Made by a program: the position numbers and the translations under genes. Positions 1 to 8,806 of a stretch of 64,000 nt of DNA are shown piece after piece. The stretch spans positions 1,028,001 through 1,092,000 of the forward strand of contig NC_022041.1 in assembly GCF_000444995.1 (NCBI RefSeq), in the 5' to 3' direction. This DNA is from Paracoccus aminophilus JCM 7686 (lineage in GTDB: Bacteria > Pseudomonadota > Alphaproteobacteria > Rhodobacterales > Rhodobacteraceae). The stretch's first letter is position 1. The number at the start of each line of letters is the position of its first letter. The notes under the pieces are model-generated. The model was given only the letters and a program-made list of their open reading frames with translations. It did no database searches and was not told the DNA's origin.

Positions 1-1
1 G

Positions 2-982
2 CTTCTCGCCGATATCGGCGATCACGTCGAGATCGGGCAAAAGCTAGCGCAATTGCAGGATCAGACGCTCGCGGCGCAGCTCAAACAGGCCGATGCCGAA
101 TATGTCCGCACCGAGGCCGGGGTGAAGCAGGCCGAAAGCCAGATCGTCAGCGCCGAGGCCTCTTTGACCGAGGCTGCAACGGCGCTTGACCGGAGCCGCC
201 GCCTGCGCGCCAGCGGCAGCAGCTCGCAGGCCTCGCTTGAACAGGCGATTGCCGCTGAGGCTGCGGCGCGCGCCAATGCGGCCTCGGCGCATGACGGGCT
301 CAGCGTCGCGCGCGGCTCGCTGGCGCAAGCGGAGGCGTCGCGCGATATTGCCCGGCTCAATCTCGATTACACGCAGATCACGACGCCGGTTGCGGGCGTC
401 GTTGCGACCCGCAATGCCGAGCTCGGCGCGCTCTCGGGCAGTTCGGCCGATCCAATGTTCACCATCATTGCCAATGACGAGGTCGAGCTTGCGGCCGAGG
501 TGCTTGAAACCTCGATCCCCCGGCTTCAGCCCGGCGTGCCGGTCATCGCCCGGATTTCGGGCGTGGGCGAGGTCACCGGCAAGCTGCGGCTGTTGCCCGC
601 TTCGGTCGATGCGACGACGCGGCTCGGCACGGTGCGGGTCGCGCTCGATCCCGATCCGCGCCTGCGTCCGGGGCTTTTTGCCAGCGGCGATATCGTGGTC
701 GCGCAGGATGAACAGCTGACGGTGCCGACCTCTGCGGTGCTGATTTCCGAAACCGGCGAGGTCGTTCAGGTCGTCACCGGCGATACGATCGAGCTGCGCC
801 CGGTCAAGGCCGGTGCGATCTGGGACGGGCGCCGCGCGATCCTTGAGGGGCTCAAGCCCGGTGAGGTCGTGGTCGCGCGCGCCGGTGCTTTCTTCCGCAG
901 CGGTGACCGCATCCGGGCGGTGCCTTTGGAGCCGGGCTCTGGTTCTGAGGTGGGCTCTGACAAAACGGGCACCGCACCATGA
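2..982 (+). CDS. RND efflux periplasmic adaptor subunit (5' end outside window)
   Basis: Membrane-fusion adaptor that links an inner-membrane RND pump to an outer-membrane channel across the periplasm. The reading frame is open to the left edge, so the true start, signal peptide and part of the lipoyl-like domain are missing; the visible protein begins in the first lipoyl half (LLADIGDHVEIGQKLAQL). An Ala-rich helical hairpin follows (about residues 30-120 of the visible part), then the second lipoyl half around ITTPVAGVVATRNAELG, a beta-barrel and a membrane-proximal domain ending in GLKPGEVVVARAGAFFRSGDRI. The stop overlaps the pump gene start (ATGA), so the two are translationally coupled. 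No outer-membrane channel gene follows. The substrate cannot be read from the sequence. Confidence 0.93.
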   Translation, partial: LLADIGDHVEIGQKLAQLQDQTLAAQLKQADAEYVRTEAGVKQAESQIVSAEASLTEAATALDRSRRLRASGSSSQASLEQAIAAEAAARANAASAHDGLSVARGSLAQAEASRDIARLNLDYTQITTPVAGVVATRNAELGALSGSSADPMFTIIANDEVELAAEVLETSIPRLQPGVPVIARISGVGEVTGKLRLLPASVDATTRLGTVRVALDPDPRLRPGLFASGDIVVAQDEQLTVPTSAVLISETGEVVQVVTGDTIELRPVKAGAIWDGRRAILEGLKPGEVVVARAGAFFRSGDRIRAVPLEPGSGSEVGSDKTGTAP

Positions 983-3900
983 ATATGTCGACCTGGTCGA
1001 TCCGGCATCCTGTTCCGCCGATTGCCATTTTCCTCGTGCTGGTGCTGATCGGGCTGGTCTCGTTCCGCCAGATCCCGGTCACGGCGATGCCAAATATCGA
1101 CCTGCCTCTGGTCTCGGTTTCGGTCGCGCAGCCCGGCGCTGCTCCGGCCGAGTTGATCCGGCAGGTGATCCAACCGATCGAGGATGAGATCTCCTCGATC
1201 AACGGGGTGCGCCATATCACCTCGACGGCGACCGACAGTTCGGCCTCGATCACGGTCGAATTCGAGCTGGCGACGAACACCGACCGCGCCGTCAATGACG
1301 TCAAGGATGCGGTCGCCAAAGTGCGCGCCGACCTGCCCGATTCCATCGTCGAGCCGCTGATTCAGCGCATTGATCTGACCGGGATGCCGGTGCTGACCTA
1401 TGCCGTCCGCGACCCGTCGCAGAATATCGAGGAGCTGTCCGATTTCGTCGATAACGTCATCGCGCGCGAGCTCTCGACCGTCACCGCCGTTGCCAGCGCA
1501 AAGCGGATCGGCGGCGCGGATCGTCAGATCAATGTCGATCTGCACCCCGACCGCGTGCAGGCGATCGGGCTGACGGCGGCGGATGTCTCGAACCAGCTGC
1601 GTAGCCGCAATATTGATCTGGGCGGCGGACGCGGCAATCTGGCGGGGCGCGAATATTCGATCCGCGCGCTTGGCGCGGCCTTGAGCGTCGAGGCGCTGGC
1701 CGCGACCCCGATCGTCGTCGGCCCCGGGCGGACGGTCCGGCTCGATCAGCTGGGCACAGTCAGCGACGGCGGCAGCGAAGAGCGCAGTTTCGCGCTGCTC
1801 GACGGTCAGCCCGTGGTGGCCTTCGGGGTCTACCGCGCCAGCGGGCAGTCCGATCTGCTGGCGGGCGACGGCTCGAAGGCGCGTCTGGCCGAGCTGACCA
1901 AGCGCTACCCGAATGTGCAGCTCTCGCTGATCGACGACGCGACGACCTACACCCGCAACAGCTACGAATCCGCGATGAAGACGCTTTACGAGGGCGCGGG
2001 GCTGGCGGTGATCGTGGTGCTGCTGTTCCTGCGCAATTGGCGCGCGACGCTGATCGCCGCCGTGGCGCTGCCGCTCTCGGTCATCCCGACCTTCTTCGTC
2101 ATGCAATGGCTTGGCTTCACGCTGAACGGGATCAGCCTGCTTGCGATCACGCTGGTTACCGGCATTCTGGTCGATGACGCCATCGTCGAGATCGAGAACA
2201 TCGACCGCCATATCAAGATGGGCGTGCCGCCCTACGAGGCCAGCGTCGAGGCCGCGCAGGAAATTGGCCTGACCGTGATCGCGATCAGCTTTTCCATCGT
2301 CGCGGTCTTTGCGCCCGTGGGCTTCATGGGCGGGATTCCGGGGCAATATTTCAAGCAATTCGGCCTGACGGTCGCGGTCTCGGTGCTGTTTTCGCTGCTC
2401 GTCGCGCGGATCATCACGCCCATGCTCGGCGCCTATCTGATGCGCGGCACCGCCCATCATGGCGAAGCGCGCGACGGGCTTTTGCTGCGCGGGTTGATGG
2501 CGGTTCTGCGCTGGACGATGCGCCATCGCGGGCTGACGCTGATGCTCGGGCTCGGCGTCTTCATCGGCTCGATCTATTCGGCGACGCTGCTGCCGACCGA
2601 GTTCATCCCCGCCGGAGATGTTGGCCGCAGCCAGATCAAGGTCGAGCTGCCGCCCGGTGCCACGGTCGAGGAAAATCAGGATGCGACGCGGATGCTCAGC
2701 GAGCGTATTCTCAAGGTGCCCGAAGTACGCTCGATCTTTGTCATCGGCGGCGACGGCAATGTGAACACCAGCCGGCTCATGGTCAATTACGGCCCGAAGG
2801 AAGAGCGCGACCGTTCGAGCTTTGCCATCGAGGAAGAGCTGAAGGCCGATCTGGCGAAGATCCCCGACATGCGGATCAACTTCCAAAACGAGAACGGCCA
2901 GAACGATTTCAGCATCACCGTTCTGGGCGAAACCGACACGGCCGCCACGCAGGCCGCCAATCAGCTGGTCGAGGCCATGCGCCAGCTGCCCGAGCTGGAG
3001 GGCGTGACCTCCAGTTCAAGCCTCCTGCGCCCCGAGATCCAGATCCTGCCGCGCCCCGAACTGGCGGCACAGCTCGGCGTCACCGCGACCGATCTCGCGA
3101 CCACGCTGCGCATCGCGACGCTTGGCGATTCCGAGGCCAATCTGGCCAAGTTCAACGCGGGCGACAAACAGATCCCGATCCTCGTGCGGCTTGACGCGGC
3201 CTCGCGCGAAGATCTGACCCGGCTCGAGGCGTTGCGCGTGCCGGGCCGCGCCGGGCCGGTGCCGTTGATGAGCGTGGCCGATCTCAAGATCGGCGCGGGC
3301 GCGACCCAGATCGGGCGCTATGATCGCCGCTTTAGCACGACCGTCTCGGCCAACCTCGCCGAGGGTGAGCTCTTGGGCCCGGTCAATGCCAAGGTGCTCC
3401 AGCTTCAGCAGGATTTGAAACTGCCCGAGGGCGTCGAGATCAAACCCGCCGCCGATGCCGAGATCATGGGCGAGGTCTTCCAATCCTTCTCGCAGGCGAT
3501 GGGGATGGGCGTGCTGCTGGTCTATGTCGTGCTGGTGCTGCTGTTTCACAACTTCATCACCCCGATCAGCATCGTCCTCTCGCTGCCTTTGGCGATTGGC
3601 GGCGCGATCCTTGCGCTTTTCGTGACCAATAATTCGATCTCGATGTCGGTGGTGATCGGCTTCCTGATGCTGATGGGGATCGTGACCAAGAATGCGATCA
3701 TGCTGGTCGAATTCGCGCTGAGCGGCATTGATCGCGGCGTGCCCAAACGCGAGGCGATTCTGGACGCCGTCCACAAACGCGCGCGCCCGATCATTATGAC
3801 CACCATTGCCATGACGGCGGGGATGCTCCCCTCGGCGCTTGGCAAGGGCGACGGCAGCGAGTTCAGCTCGCCGATGGCGATTGCCGTGATCGGGGGCTTG

Positions 3901-4035
3901 CTGCTCTCAACGCTGCTGTCGATGCTTTTCGTGCCCTCGCTTTTCTCGGTGATCCATGGCGGATCGACCCGGCTGGGCGGCTGGTTCGCGCGGCGGATCG
4001 GGCTCAACCATCCCTCGGGGGAGGGGCATTCCTGA
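979..4035 (+). CDS. RND (HAE1/AcrB-type) efflux pump permease
   Basis: Proton-driven inner-membrane pump of 1018 aa, normal length for the AcrB/MdtB family. It has one N-terminal transmembrane helix (about residues 13-30), a first periplasmic porter domain, helices 2-6 with the proton-relay Asp pair in GILVDDAIVEIEN (Asp399-Asp400), a second porter domain starting around TEFIPAGDVGR, and a C-terminal helix bundle containing GIVTKNAIMLVEF. It forms a two-gene operon with the adaptor upstream, starting at an overlapping ATGA. The lack of an adjacent TolC-like gene suggests a shared outer-membrane channel encoded elsewhere. The family call is firm; the drug or lipid specificity is not visible. 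Confidence 0.97.
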   Translation: MNMSTWSIRHPVPPIAIFLVLVLIGLVSFRQIPVTAMPNIDLPLVSVSVAQPGAAPAELIRQVIQPIEDEISSINGVRHITSTATDSSASITVEFELATNTDRAVNDVKDAVAKVRADLPDSIVEPLIQRIDLTGMPVLTYAVRDPSQNIEELSDFVDNVIARELSTVTAVASAKRIGGADRQINVDLHPDRVQAIGLTAADVSNQLRSRNIDLGGGRGNLAGREYSIRALGAALSVEALAATPIVVGPGRTVRLDQLGTVSDGGSEERSFALLDGQPVVAFGVYRASGQSDLLAGDGSKARLAELTKRYPNVQLSLIDDATTYTRNSYESAMKTLYEGAGLAVIVVLLFLRNWRATLIAAVALPLSVIPTFFVMQWLGFTLNGISLLAITLVTGILVDDAIVEIENIDRHIKMGVPPYEASVEAAQEIGLTVIAISFSIVAVFAPVGFMGGIPGQYFKQFGLTVAVSVLFSLLVARIITPMLGAYLMRGTAHHGEARDGLLLRGLMAVLRWTMRHRGLTLMLGLGVFIGSIYSATLLPTEFIPAGDVGRSQIKVELPPGATVEENQDATRMLSERILKVPEVRSIFVIGGDGNVNTSRLMVNYGPKEERDRSSFAIEEELKADLAKIPDMRINFQNENGQNDFSITVLGETDTAATQAANQLVEAMRQLPELEGVTSSSSLLRPEIQILPRPELAAQLGVTATDLATTLRIATLGDSEANLAKFNAGDKQIPILVRLDAASREDLTRLEALRVPGRAGPVPLMSVADLKIGAGATQIGRYDRRFSTTVSANLAEGELLGPVNAKVLQLQQDLKLPEGVEIKPAADAEIMGEVFQSFSQAMGMGVLLVYVVLVLLFHNFITPISIVLSLPLAIGGAILALFVTNNSISMSVVIGFLMLMGIVTKNAIMLVEFALSGIDRGVPKREAILDAVHKRARPIIMTTIAMTAGMLPSALGKGDGSEFSSPMAIAVIGGLLLSTLLSMLFVPSLFSVIHGGSTRLGGWFARRIGLNHPSGEGHS

Positions 4036-4113
4036 AGAGGCTTGCGGCGTGGCGGGGCTTGAACTTGCCGCGCGCCGATGCGCATTGATCCGGGAACGAG
4101 GAAAGGTGCCAAG

Positions 4114-4410
4114 ATGCTGCGCGTGATCGCTGAAGATTTCATCCACCCCGAGGCCGTGCCGCTGGTCCTGCCGCTTTACCGAGAGCTGGTCGCGGCGACG
4201 CGGGCCGAGCCTTTGTGCATCGCCTATGATCTTCTGATCGACGACAAGGACCCGGGTCATTTCATCTTCATCGAGGAATGGTCCGATCAGGCGGCGCTCG
4301 ATCTGCATTGCGCAACCGAACATTTCACCCGGCTTGTCCCGCAAATCAACGCCCATCAGAGCGCGCCCTGCCGCATTACGCTGATGAGCCGGATGGTCGA
4401 TTCGGCCTAA
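4114..4410 (+). CDS. Antibiotic biosynthesis monooxygenase (ABM) / YgiN-like protein
   Basis: Small 98-aa protein with the ferredoxin-like ABM fold. Typical features are the opening MLRVIAEDFIHPE, the central FIFIEEWSDQAALDLHC (the family EXW-D signature region) and the conserved H-x-x-x-H region EHFTRLVPQI. Known members act on quinols or polyketide-like aromatics as dimers without metal or cofactor; others have unknown substrates. I chose the ATG at 4114 because GAGGAAAGG lies 7 nt upstream; an in-frame ATG at 4078 would add 12 residues that do not fit the family. It sits downstream of the RND pump and converges on pdhC across a shared terminator. Confidence 0.85.
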   Translation: MLRVIAEDFIHPEAVPLVLPLYRELVAATRAEPLCIAYDLLIDDKDPGHFIFIEEWSDQAALDLHCATEHFTRLVPQINAHQSAPCRITLMSRMVDSA

Positions 4411-4426
4411 GATCCGCGCCAAAGAA

Positions 4427-4448
4427 AAAGGGCCCCGAGGGGCCCTTT
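4427..4448. terminator. Bidirectional intrinsic terminator between the ABM gene and pdhC
   Basis: AAAGGGCCC and GGGCCCTTT arms around a short CGAG-type loop, flanked by an A-run on one side and a T-run on the other, so it can stop transcription from both converging genes. Confidence 0.85.
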
Positions 4449-4470
4449 CCTATGCGCGTGGCGGGGGTGC

Positions 4471-5802
4471 TCAGGCGAGCATCGCCACCGGGTTTTCGAG
4501 GTTCTTGACGATCGCATCCAAAAGCTGCGCGCCCAGAGCCCCGTCGATCACGCGGTGATCGACCGAGAGCGTCATCGACATGACATTGCGAATGACGATC
4601 TCGCCATTTTCGACGACCGGGGTCTCGATCCCGGCACCGACGGCCAAAATCGCGCCATGGGGCGGGTTGATGACCGCGTCGAAATTCTCGATCCCGAACA
4701 TGCCGAGGTTCGAGATGGCGAAGCTGCCGCCCTGATATTCATGGGGCGCGAGCTTCTTGGTCTTGGCGCGATTGGCCAGATCCTTCATCTCGGCGGAAAG
4801 CGCGGACAGCGATTTCTGCTGCGCGTCCTTCAGAACCGGGGTGAAGAGCCCGCCTTCGATGGCGACGGCGACCGCGACATCCGAGGGCTTGAGCTTGACG
4901 ATGCGATCCCCGGCCCAGATCGCATTCGCGTCCGGAACCTGCTGGAGCGCATTGGCGCAGGCCTTGATGATGAAGTCATTGACCGAAAGCTTCACGCCGC
5001 GCGCTTCAAGCTGCTTGTTCAGCGTGCCGCGGAACTTCAGGAGTTCGTCGAGCTTGGCCGAACGGCGCAGATAGAAATGCGGGATGGTCTGCTTGGCCTC
5101 GGTCAGGCGCGCGGCAATCGTGCGGCGCATCCCGTCGAGCGGAACTTCCTCGTATTGGCGGTCGCCATAGGCCTTGAGGATGGTCTCGGCCGAAGCGCCG
5201 GTCGGCGCTGCGGCGGCAGCTGCCGCAACCGGAGCCGGGGCGGAAGCTGCCGGAGCCGAGGCAGCTGCGGGTTTCGCCGCGCCGGGTTTGGCGTCCTGCA
5301 CATCGGCCAGAACGATCCGGCCATGCGGTCCCGAGCCTGCGATGGCCGCGAGGTCGATCCCTTTTTCCTTGGCGATGCGGCGCGCGAGCGGCGAGGCGAA
5401 AACGCGCCCGCCTTTGTCGCCCGTCGCTGCGGGAGCCGAAGCCGTTGCAGCGGGGGCCGCAGCCACAGGAGCCGCCGCTGCCGCCGGGGCAGGGGCCGCC
5501 GCTGCCGCAGGTGCAGCCGCAGCCGGAGCCGCTGCCTTGCCGATATCGGCGGCGCTTTCGCCTTCTTCCAGCAGGACGGCGATGGGCGTGTTCACTTTCA
5601 CGCCCGCTTCGCCTTCCGCGACCAGAAGCTTGCCGATCACGCCCTCGTCCACGGCCTCGAATTCCATCGTGGCCTTGTCGGTTTCGATCTCGGCCAGAAT
5701 ATCGCCGGATTTGACGCTATCGCCTTCCTTGACCAGCCATTTCGCCAGCGTGCCTTCCTCCATCGTCGGAGAAAGCGCGGGCATCAGGATTTCTGTAGGC
5801 AT
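4471..5802 (-). CDS. pdhC: Pyruvate dehydrogenase complex E2, dihydrolipoamide acetyltransferase
   Basis: Core acetyltransferase of the cytoplasmic pyruvate dehydrogenase complex: it passes the acetyl group from lipoamide to CoA. The 443-aa chain has one N-terminal lipoyl domain with the modified lysine in ETDKA (Lys43), an Ala/Pro linker (about 85-130), a peripheral-subunit-binding domain (about 133-170, [15 protein letters not shown]), a second Ala-rich linker (about 172-200), and the catalytic domain with the HRVIDG motif (His416, Asp420). Last gene of pdhA-pdhB-pdhC, 12 nt after pdhB, with a GGGGAAAG ribosome-binding site. The E3 gene lpd is not in the window. The call is essentially certain. 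Confidence 0.98.
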   Translation of the reverse strand: MPTEILMPALSPTMEEGTLAKWLVKEGDSVKSGDILAEIETDKATMEFEAVDEGVIGKLLVAEGEAGVKVNTPIAVLLEEGESAADIGKAAAPAAAAPAAAAAPAPAAAAAPVAAAPAATASAPAATGDKGGRVFASPLARRIAKEKGIDLAAIAGSGPHGRIVLADVQDAKPGAAKPAAASAPAASAPAPVAAAAAAAPTGASAETILKAYGDRQYEEVPLDGMRRTIAARLTEAKQTIPHFYLRRSAKLDELLKFRGTLNKQLEARGVKLSVNDFIIKACANALQQVPDANAIWAGDRIVKLKPSDVAVAVAIEGGLFTPVLKDAQQKSLSALSAEMKDLANRAKTKKLAPHEYQGGSFAISNLGMFGIENFDAVINPPHGAILAVGAGIETPVVENGEIVIRNVMSMTLSVDHRVIDGALGAQLLDAIVKNLENPVAMLA

Positions 5803-5814
5803 CTCGCTTTCCCC

Positions 5815-7185
5815 TTAACGGTAGGTGACTTTCTTCGCGGCCTCGACGATTTCCGGCACGGTGATCAGCGCCAGCTTCTCGAGATTGGCCGCATAGGGCA
5901 TCGGCACGTCTTTCCCGGTGCAGTTGATCACCGGCGCATCGAGGTAGTCGAAGGCATGTTCGGTGACATAGGCCGAGATGTGGTTGCCGATGGCGCCGAC
6001 CGGGAAACCTTCCTCGACGGTGATGCAGCGGTTGGTCCGCTTCACCGAGTCGATGACGGTGGCATAGTCGATCGGACGCAGGGTGCGCAGGTCGATGACC
6101 TCGGCCTCGATCCCGTCCTTGGCCAGAGCCGCCGCCGCATCCAGCGCATGGGCGACGGAAATGCCGAAGCTGACGATGGTCAGATCACGGCCCGGACGCA
6201 CGATTTTCGCCTTGCCGAAGGGAATGGTGAAATCGGGCAGATCCGGCACTTCGAACGAGCGGCCGTAAAGGATCTCGTTTTCAAGGAAGACGACCGGGTT
6301 GTTGTCGCGGATCGCGGTTTTCAGCAGGCCTTTGGCATCGGCTGCCGAATAGGGCATCACGACCTTCAGACCCGGGATCATCGCATACCAGGCGGCATAA
6401 TCCTGGCTGTGCTGCGCGCCGACGCGGGCGGCTGCCCCGTTCGGGCCGCGGAACACGATCGGAGAGCCCATCTGGCCGCCCGACATGTAAAGCGTCTTCG
6501 CCGCCGAGTTGATGATCTGGTCAACCGCCTGCATGGCGAAGTTGAAGGTCATGAATTCGACGATCGGACGCAGGCCACCCCAAGAGGCGCCGACGCCGAT
6601 CCCGGCAAAGCCCATCTCGGTGATCGGCGTATCGACCACGCGGCGCGGCCCGAATTTGTCGAGCAGGCCCTGGCTGATCTTATAGGCGCCCTGATATTCG
6701 CCGACCTCTTCACCCATGATGAAGACGGTCTCGTCGCGCGCCATTTCCTCTTCCATGGCCTCGCGCAGAGCTTCGCGCACGGTCATGGTTTTCATCGGCG
6801 TGCCTTCGGGCCAATCGGGCGAGGCATCGGCTGCCGGAGCGGGATTGGCGGCCGGGCTTGCTGCGGTGGCCGGGGCAGGAGCCGCAGCAGCCGGAGCCGC
6901 CGCAGGTGCAGCCTTGGGTGCAGGCGCGGCATCGGCCGATTCGCCTTCTTCGACCAGCACGGCGATCGGTGTATTCACCGCCACGCCCTGCGTGCCTTCC
7001 GCAACCAGAAGCTTGCCGACGATGCCTTCGTCGACGGCTTCGAATTCCATCGTGGCCTTGTCGGTTTCGATCTCGGCCAGAATATCACCGGCTTTGACGG
7101 TATCGCCCTCTTTGACCAGCCATTTGGCCAGCGTGCCTTCCTCCATGGTCGGCGACAGGGCGGGCATCAGGATTTCAATAGCCAT
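5815..7185 (-). CDS. pdhB: Pyruvate dehydrogenase E1 component, beta subunit, with N-terminal lipoyl domain
   Basis: Beta half of the thiamine-diphosphate-dependent E1 enzyme that decarboxylates pyruvate and acetylates lipoamide. At 456 aa it is longer than a plain E1-beta (about 325-330 aa) because residues 1-80 form a complete lipoyl domain with the ETDKA lysine at Lys43, followed by an Ala/Pro linker (about 85-125). The transketolase-like domain begins near [21 protein letters not shown] and includes [20 protein letters not shown]. The lipoyl part is nearly the same as that of pdhC at both DNA and protein level. This fusion is known in alphaproteobacteria. It lies 12 nt downstream of pdhA and is clearly co-transcribed. 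Confidence 0.98.
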   Translation of the reverse strand: MAIEILMPALSPTMEEGTLAKWLVKEGDTVKAGDILAEIETDKATMEFEAVDEGIVGKLLVAEGTQGVAVNTPIAVLVEEGESADAAPAPKAAPAAAPAAAAPAPATAASPAANPAPAADASPDWPEGTPMKTMTVREALREAMEEEMARDETVFIMGEEVGEYQGAYKISQGLLDKFGPRRVVDTPITEMGFAGIGVGASWGGLRPIVEFMTFNFAMQAVDQIINSAAKTLYMSGGQMGSPIVFRGPNGAAARVGAQHSQDYAAWYAMIPGLKVVMPYSAADAKGLLKTAIRDNNPVVFLENEILYGRSFEVPDLPDFTIPFGKAKIVRPGRDLTIVSFGISVAHALDAAAALAKDGIEAEVIDLRTLRPIDYATVIDSVKRTNRCITVEEGFPVGAIGNHISAYVTEHAFDYLDAPVINCTGKDVPMPYAANLEKLALITVPEIVEAAKKVTYR

Positions 7186-7197
7186 GTTTTCCCTCCC

Positions 7198-8262
7198 TCA
7201 GGCGTGGCTCGGAATTTCGTCGGCGTAGATATCGGTCCACAGATCCGAGAGCGGCGGCTCGGGGCTCTCTTTCGAGAATTCTGCGGATTCGTTGACGATA
7301 TCCTTGATCTCTTTGTCGATCGCCTTGAGATCGTCCTCGGTCGCATGTTTGCCGGTCAGCAAAAGCTCGCGGACATGTTCGATCGCATCACGCTCGTCGC
7401 GGACCTTCTGGACCTCTTCGCGGGTGCGGTATTTCGCCGGATCCGACATCGAATGGCCGCGATAACGATAGGTCATCACTTCGAGGATATAGGGGCCCTT
7501 GCCCGCGCGGCAATGCGCCACGGCTTTCTCGCCTGCCGCCTTGACCGCCAGCACATCCATGCCGTCGACCTGCTCGCCCGGGATGCCGAAGGCCGCGCCG
7601 CGACCGAAAAGCGTCGTCGATTTGGTCGAGCGCTTGATCGAGGTGCCCATGGCATATTGGTTGTTCTCGATGACGAAAATCACCGGAAGCGACCAGAGTT
7701 CGGCCATGTTGTAGGTCTCGTAGACCTGGCCTTGGTTCGCCGCGCCATCGCCGAAATAGACGAAGGTGACATTGTCATTGCCGAGATATTTGTCAGCGAA
7801 GGCGAGACCCGCACCCAGCGGCACCTGCGCGCCGACGATCCCGTGACCGCCATAGAAATGGCGCTCGCGCGAGAACATGTGCATCGAGCCGCCCTTGCCC
7901 TTCGAATAGCCGCCAATGCGGCCCGTGAGCTCGGCCATCACGCCATTGGCTTCCATGCCGCAAGCGAGCATGTGACCGTGGTCGCGATAAGAGGTGATGC
8001 GTTTGTCGCCTTCTTTCGTCGCGGCCTCAAGGCCCACGACGACGGCTTCCTGCCCGATATAGAGGTGGCAGAAACCACCGATCAGGCCCATGCCATAAAG
8101 CTGACCAGCCTTTTCTTCAAAGCGGCGGATCAGCAGCATATCGCGATAGAATTTCAGAAGTTCGTCGCGAGAAACGTTCGAGATCGCGCCTGCGGCCGCG
8201 CCAGATGTGTTGGGCGTATCGGCTGATTCAGGCGTTCTTGCCTCGGTGGGCTTCCTTGCCAT
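7198..8262 (-). CDS. pdhA: Pyruvate dehydrogenase E1 component, alpha subunit
   Basis: Alpha half of the heterotetrameric E1 enzyme, binding thiamine diphosphate and Mg through the GDGAANQGQVYE...NNQYAMGTS segment (about residues 172-210). The regulatory-loop-like YRYRGHSMSDPAKYRTREEV is conserved near residue 270. Length is 354 aa, usual for alphaproteobacterial PdhA. The N-terminus up to about residue 30 is Thr/Ala/Glu-rich and poorly conserved-looking. The start is supported by GGAGGAG 5-10 nt upstream. First gene of the operon; an inverted repeat lies 22-48 nt before the start codon, where a regulator could control all three genes. Confidence 0.98.
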   Translation of the reverse strand: MARKPTEARTPESADTPNTSGAAAGAISNVSRDELLKFYRDMLLIRRFEEKAGQLYGMGLIGGFCHLYIGQEAVVVGLEAATKEGDKRITSYRDHGHMLACGMEANGVMAELTGRIGGYSKGKGGSMHMFSRERHFYGGHGIVGAQVPLGAGLAFADKYLGNDNVTFVYFGDGAANQGQVYETYNMAELWSLPVIFVIENNQYAMGTSIKRSTKSTTLFGRGAAFGIPGEQVDGMDVLAVKAAGEKAVAHCRAGKGPYILEVMTYRYRGHSMSDPAKYRTREEVQKVRDERDAIEHVRELLLTGKHATEDDLKAIDKEIKDIVNESAEFSKESPEPPLSDLWTDIYADEIPSHA

Positions 8263-8283
8263 GCGGTCTCCTCCGGTCGGCTT

Positions 8284-8310
8284 GGGAATAGTTCAGCGTT
8301 AAACTATCCC
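8284..8310. promoter_or_regulatory. Inverted repeat upstream of pdhA, candidate operator
   Basis: Imperfect dyad GGGA-a-TAGTT / AACTA-TCCC around a CG-centred core (8291-8304, GTTCAGCGTTAAAC; 10 of 14 positions symmetric). It lies 22-48 nt upstream of the pdhA start codon. Even-length CG-centred palindromes are typical of LacI-family operators, but the regulator is not identifiable here; an RNA hairpin role is the alternative. Confidence 0.4.
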
Positions 8311-8376
8311 TAGCGCATCCCGCAGAGGCCTGCAATCGCCCCCCGTATGAATCCGGGCAGAAATCCCTGCGCAAAA

Positions 8377-8706
8377 TCAGCGAATAACGATCTCGTCGGC
8401 GCGCATGACACCCAGAACCGAGCGGGCGCGCTCGTCCAGAAGGTCGATGTCGAGATATTCATCCGAGAGGCGGCGCGTCAGATTGGCGATCTGATCGACC
8501 TCGGCCTGAAGCCGGTCGCGCTCGGCCATCAGGTCCTGAGTTTCCGCCTCAAGCTGGACGCGGCGCAGGATGCCCGAGGGGCCCTGAACCGCGGCAAAGG
8601 CGAAGTAAAGACCGGCAAGGACCATGAGAAGGAAGAAGACGATCGCAGAGATCGACAGACGTTGCTGCATGGGTGTCCCGAACTGCTCGTTATGTTTTGC
8701 AGACAT
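8377..8706 (-). CDS. ftsB: Septum formation initiator family protein (FtsB/DivIC-like)
   Basis: Small bitopic membrane protein of the divisome that in other bacteria bridges FtsL and FtsQ. It has a short cytoplasmic N-terminus, one transmembrane segment (about residues 18-38, SISAIVFFLLMVLAGLYFAF), and a periplasmic coiled coil (about 48-85, rich in Leu, Glu, Arg). Length 109 aa from the ATG at 8706; an in-frame ATG at 8670 (MQQRLSIS) would give 97 aa and may be the real start, since neither has a strong ribosome-binding site. It is upstream of pdhA on the same strand, a neighbourhood I know from other Rhodobacterales. Confidence 0.85.
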   Translation of the reverse strand: MSAKHNEQFGTPMQQRLSISAIVFFLLMVLAGLYFAFAAVQGPSGILRRVQLEAETQDLMAERDRLQAEVDQIANLTRRLSDEYLDIDLLDERARSVLGVMRADEIVIR

Positions 8707-8806
8707 AATAGCCGGTGCCGGGCGCTTTGGGAATCGTTTTGCGCAGGCGCGGGGCAGGGTGGGCGATCCTTGCCGAATCGATCAAGACGGCGCGCCGGGG
8801 TGGGGC

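Noticed and set aside
766..2886. Long minus-strand open frame antisense to the RND pump gene
   Set aside because: His/Arg/Asp-rich translation without any domain; typical antisense frame in high-GC coding DNA, fully covered by a certain gene.
5195..5535. Low-complexity Ala/Pro-coding repeats in pdhC considered as a separate repeat element
   Set aside because: They encode the normal flexible linkers of E2; same for the linker in pdhB.
4555..8226. Very long plus-strand frame of over 1200 codons
   Set aside because: Antisense to pdhC-pdhB-pdhA; the sense genes have all catalytic motifs, and the antisense product is Arg/Gly/His-rich with no recognisable fold.
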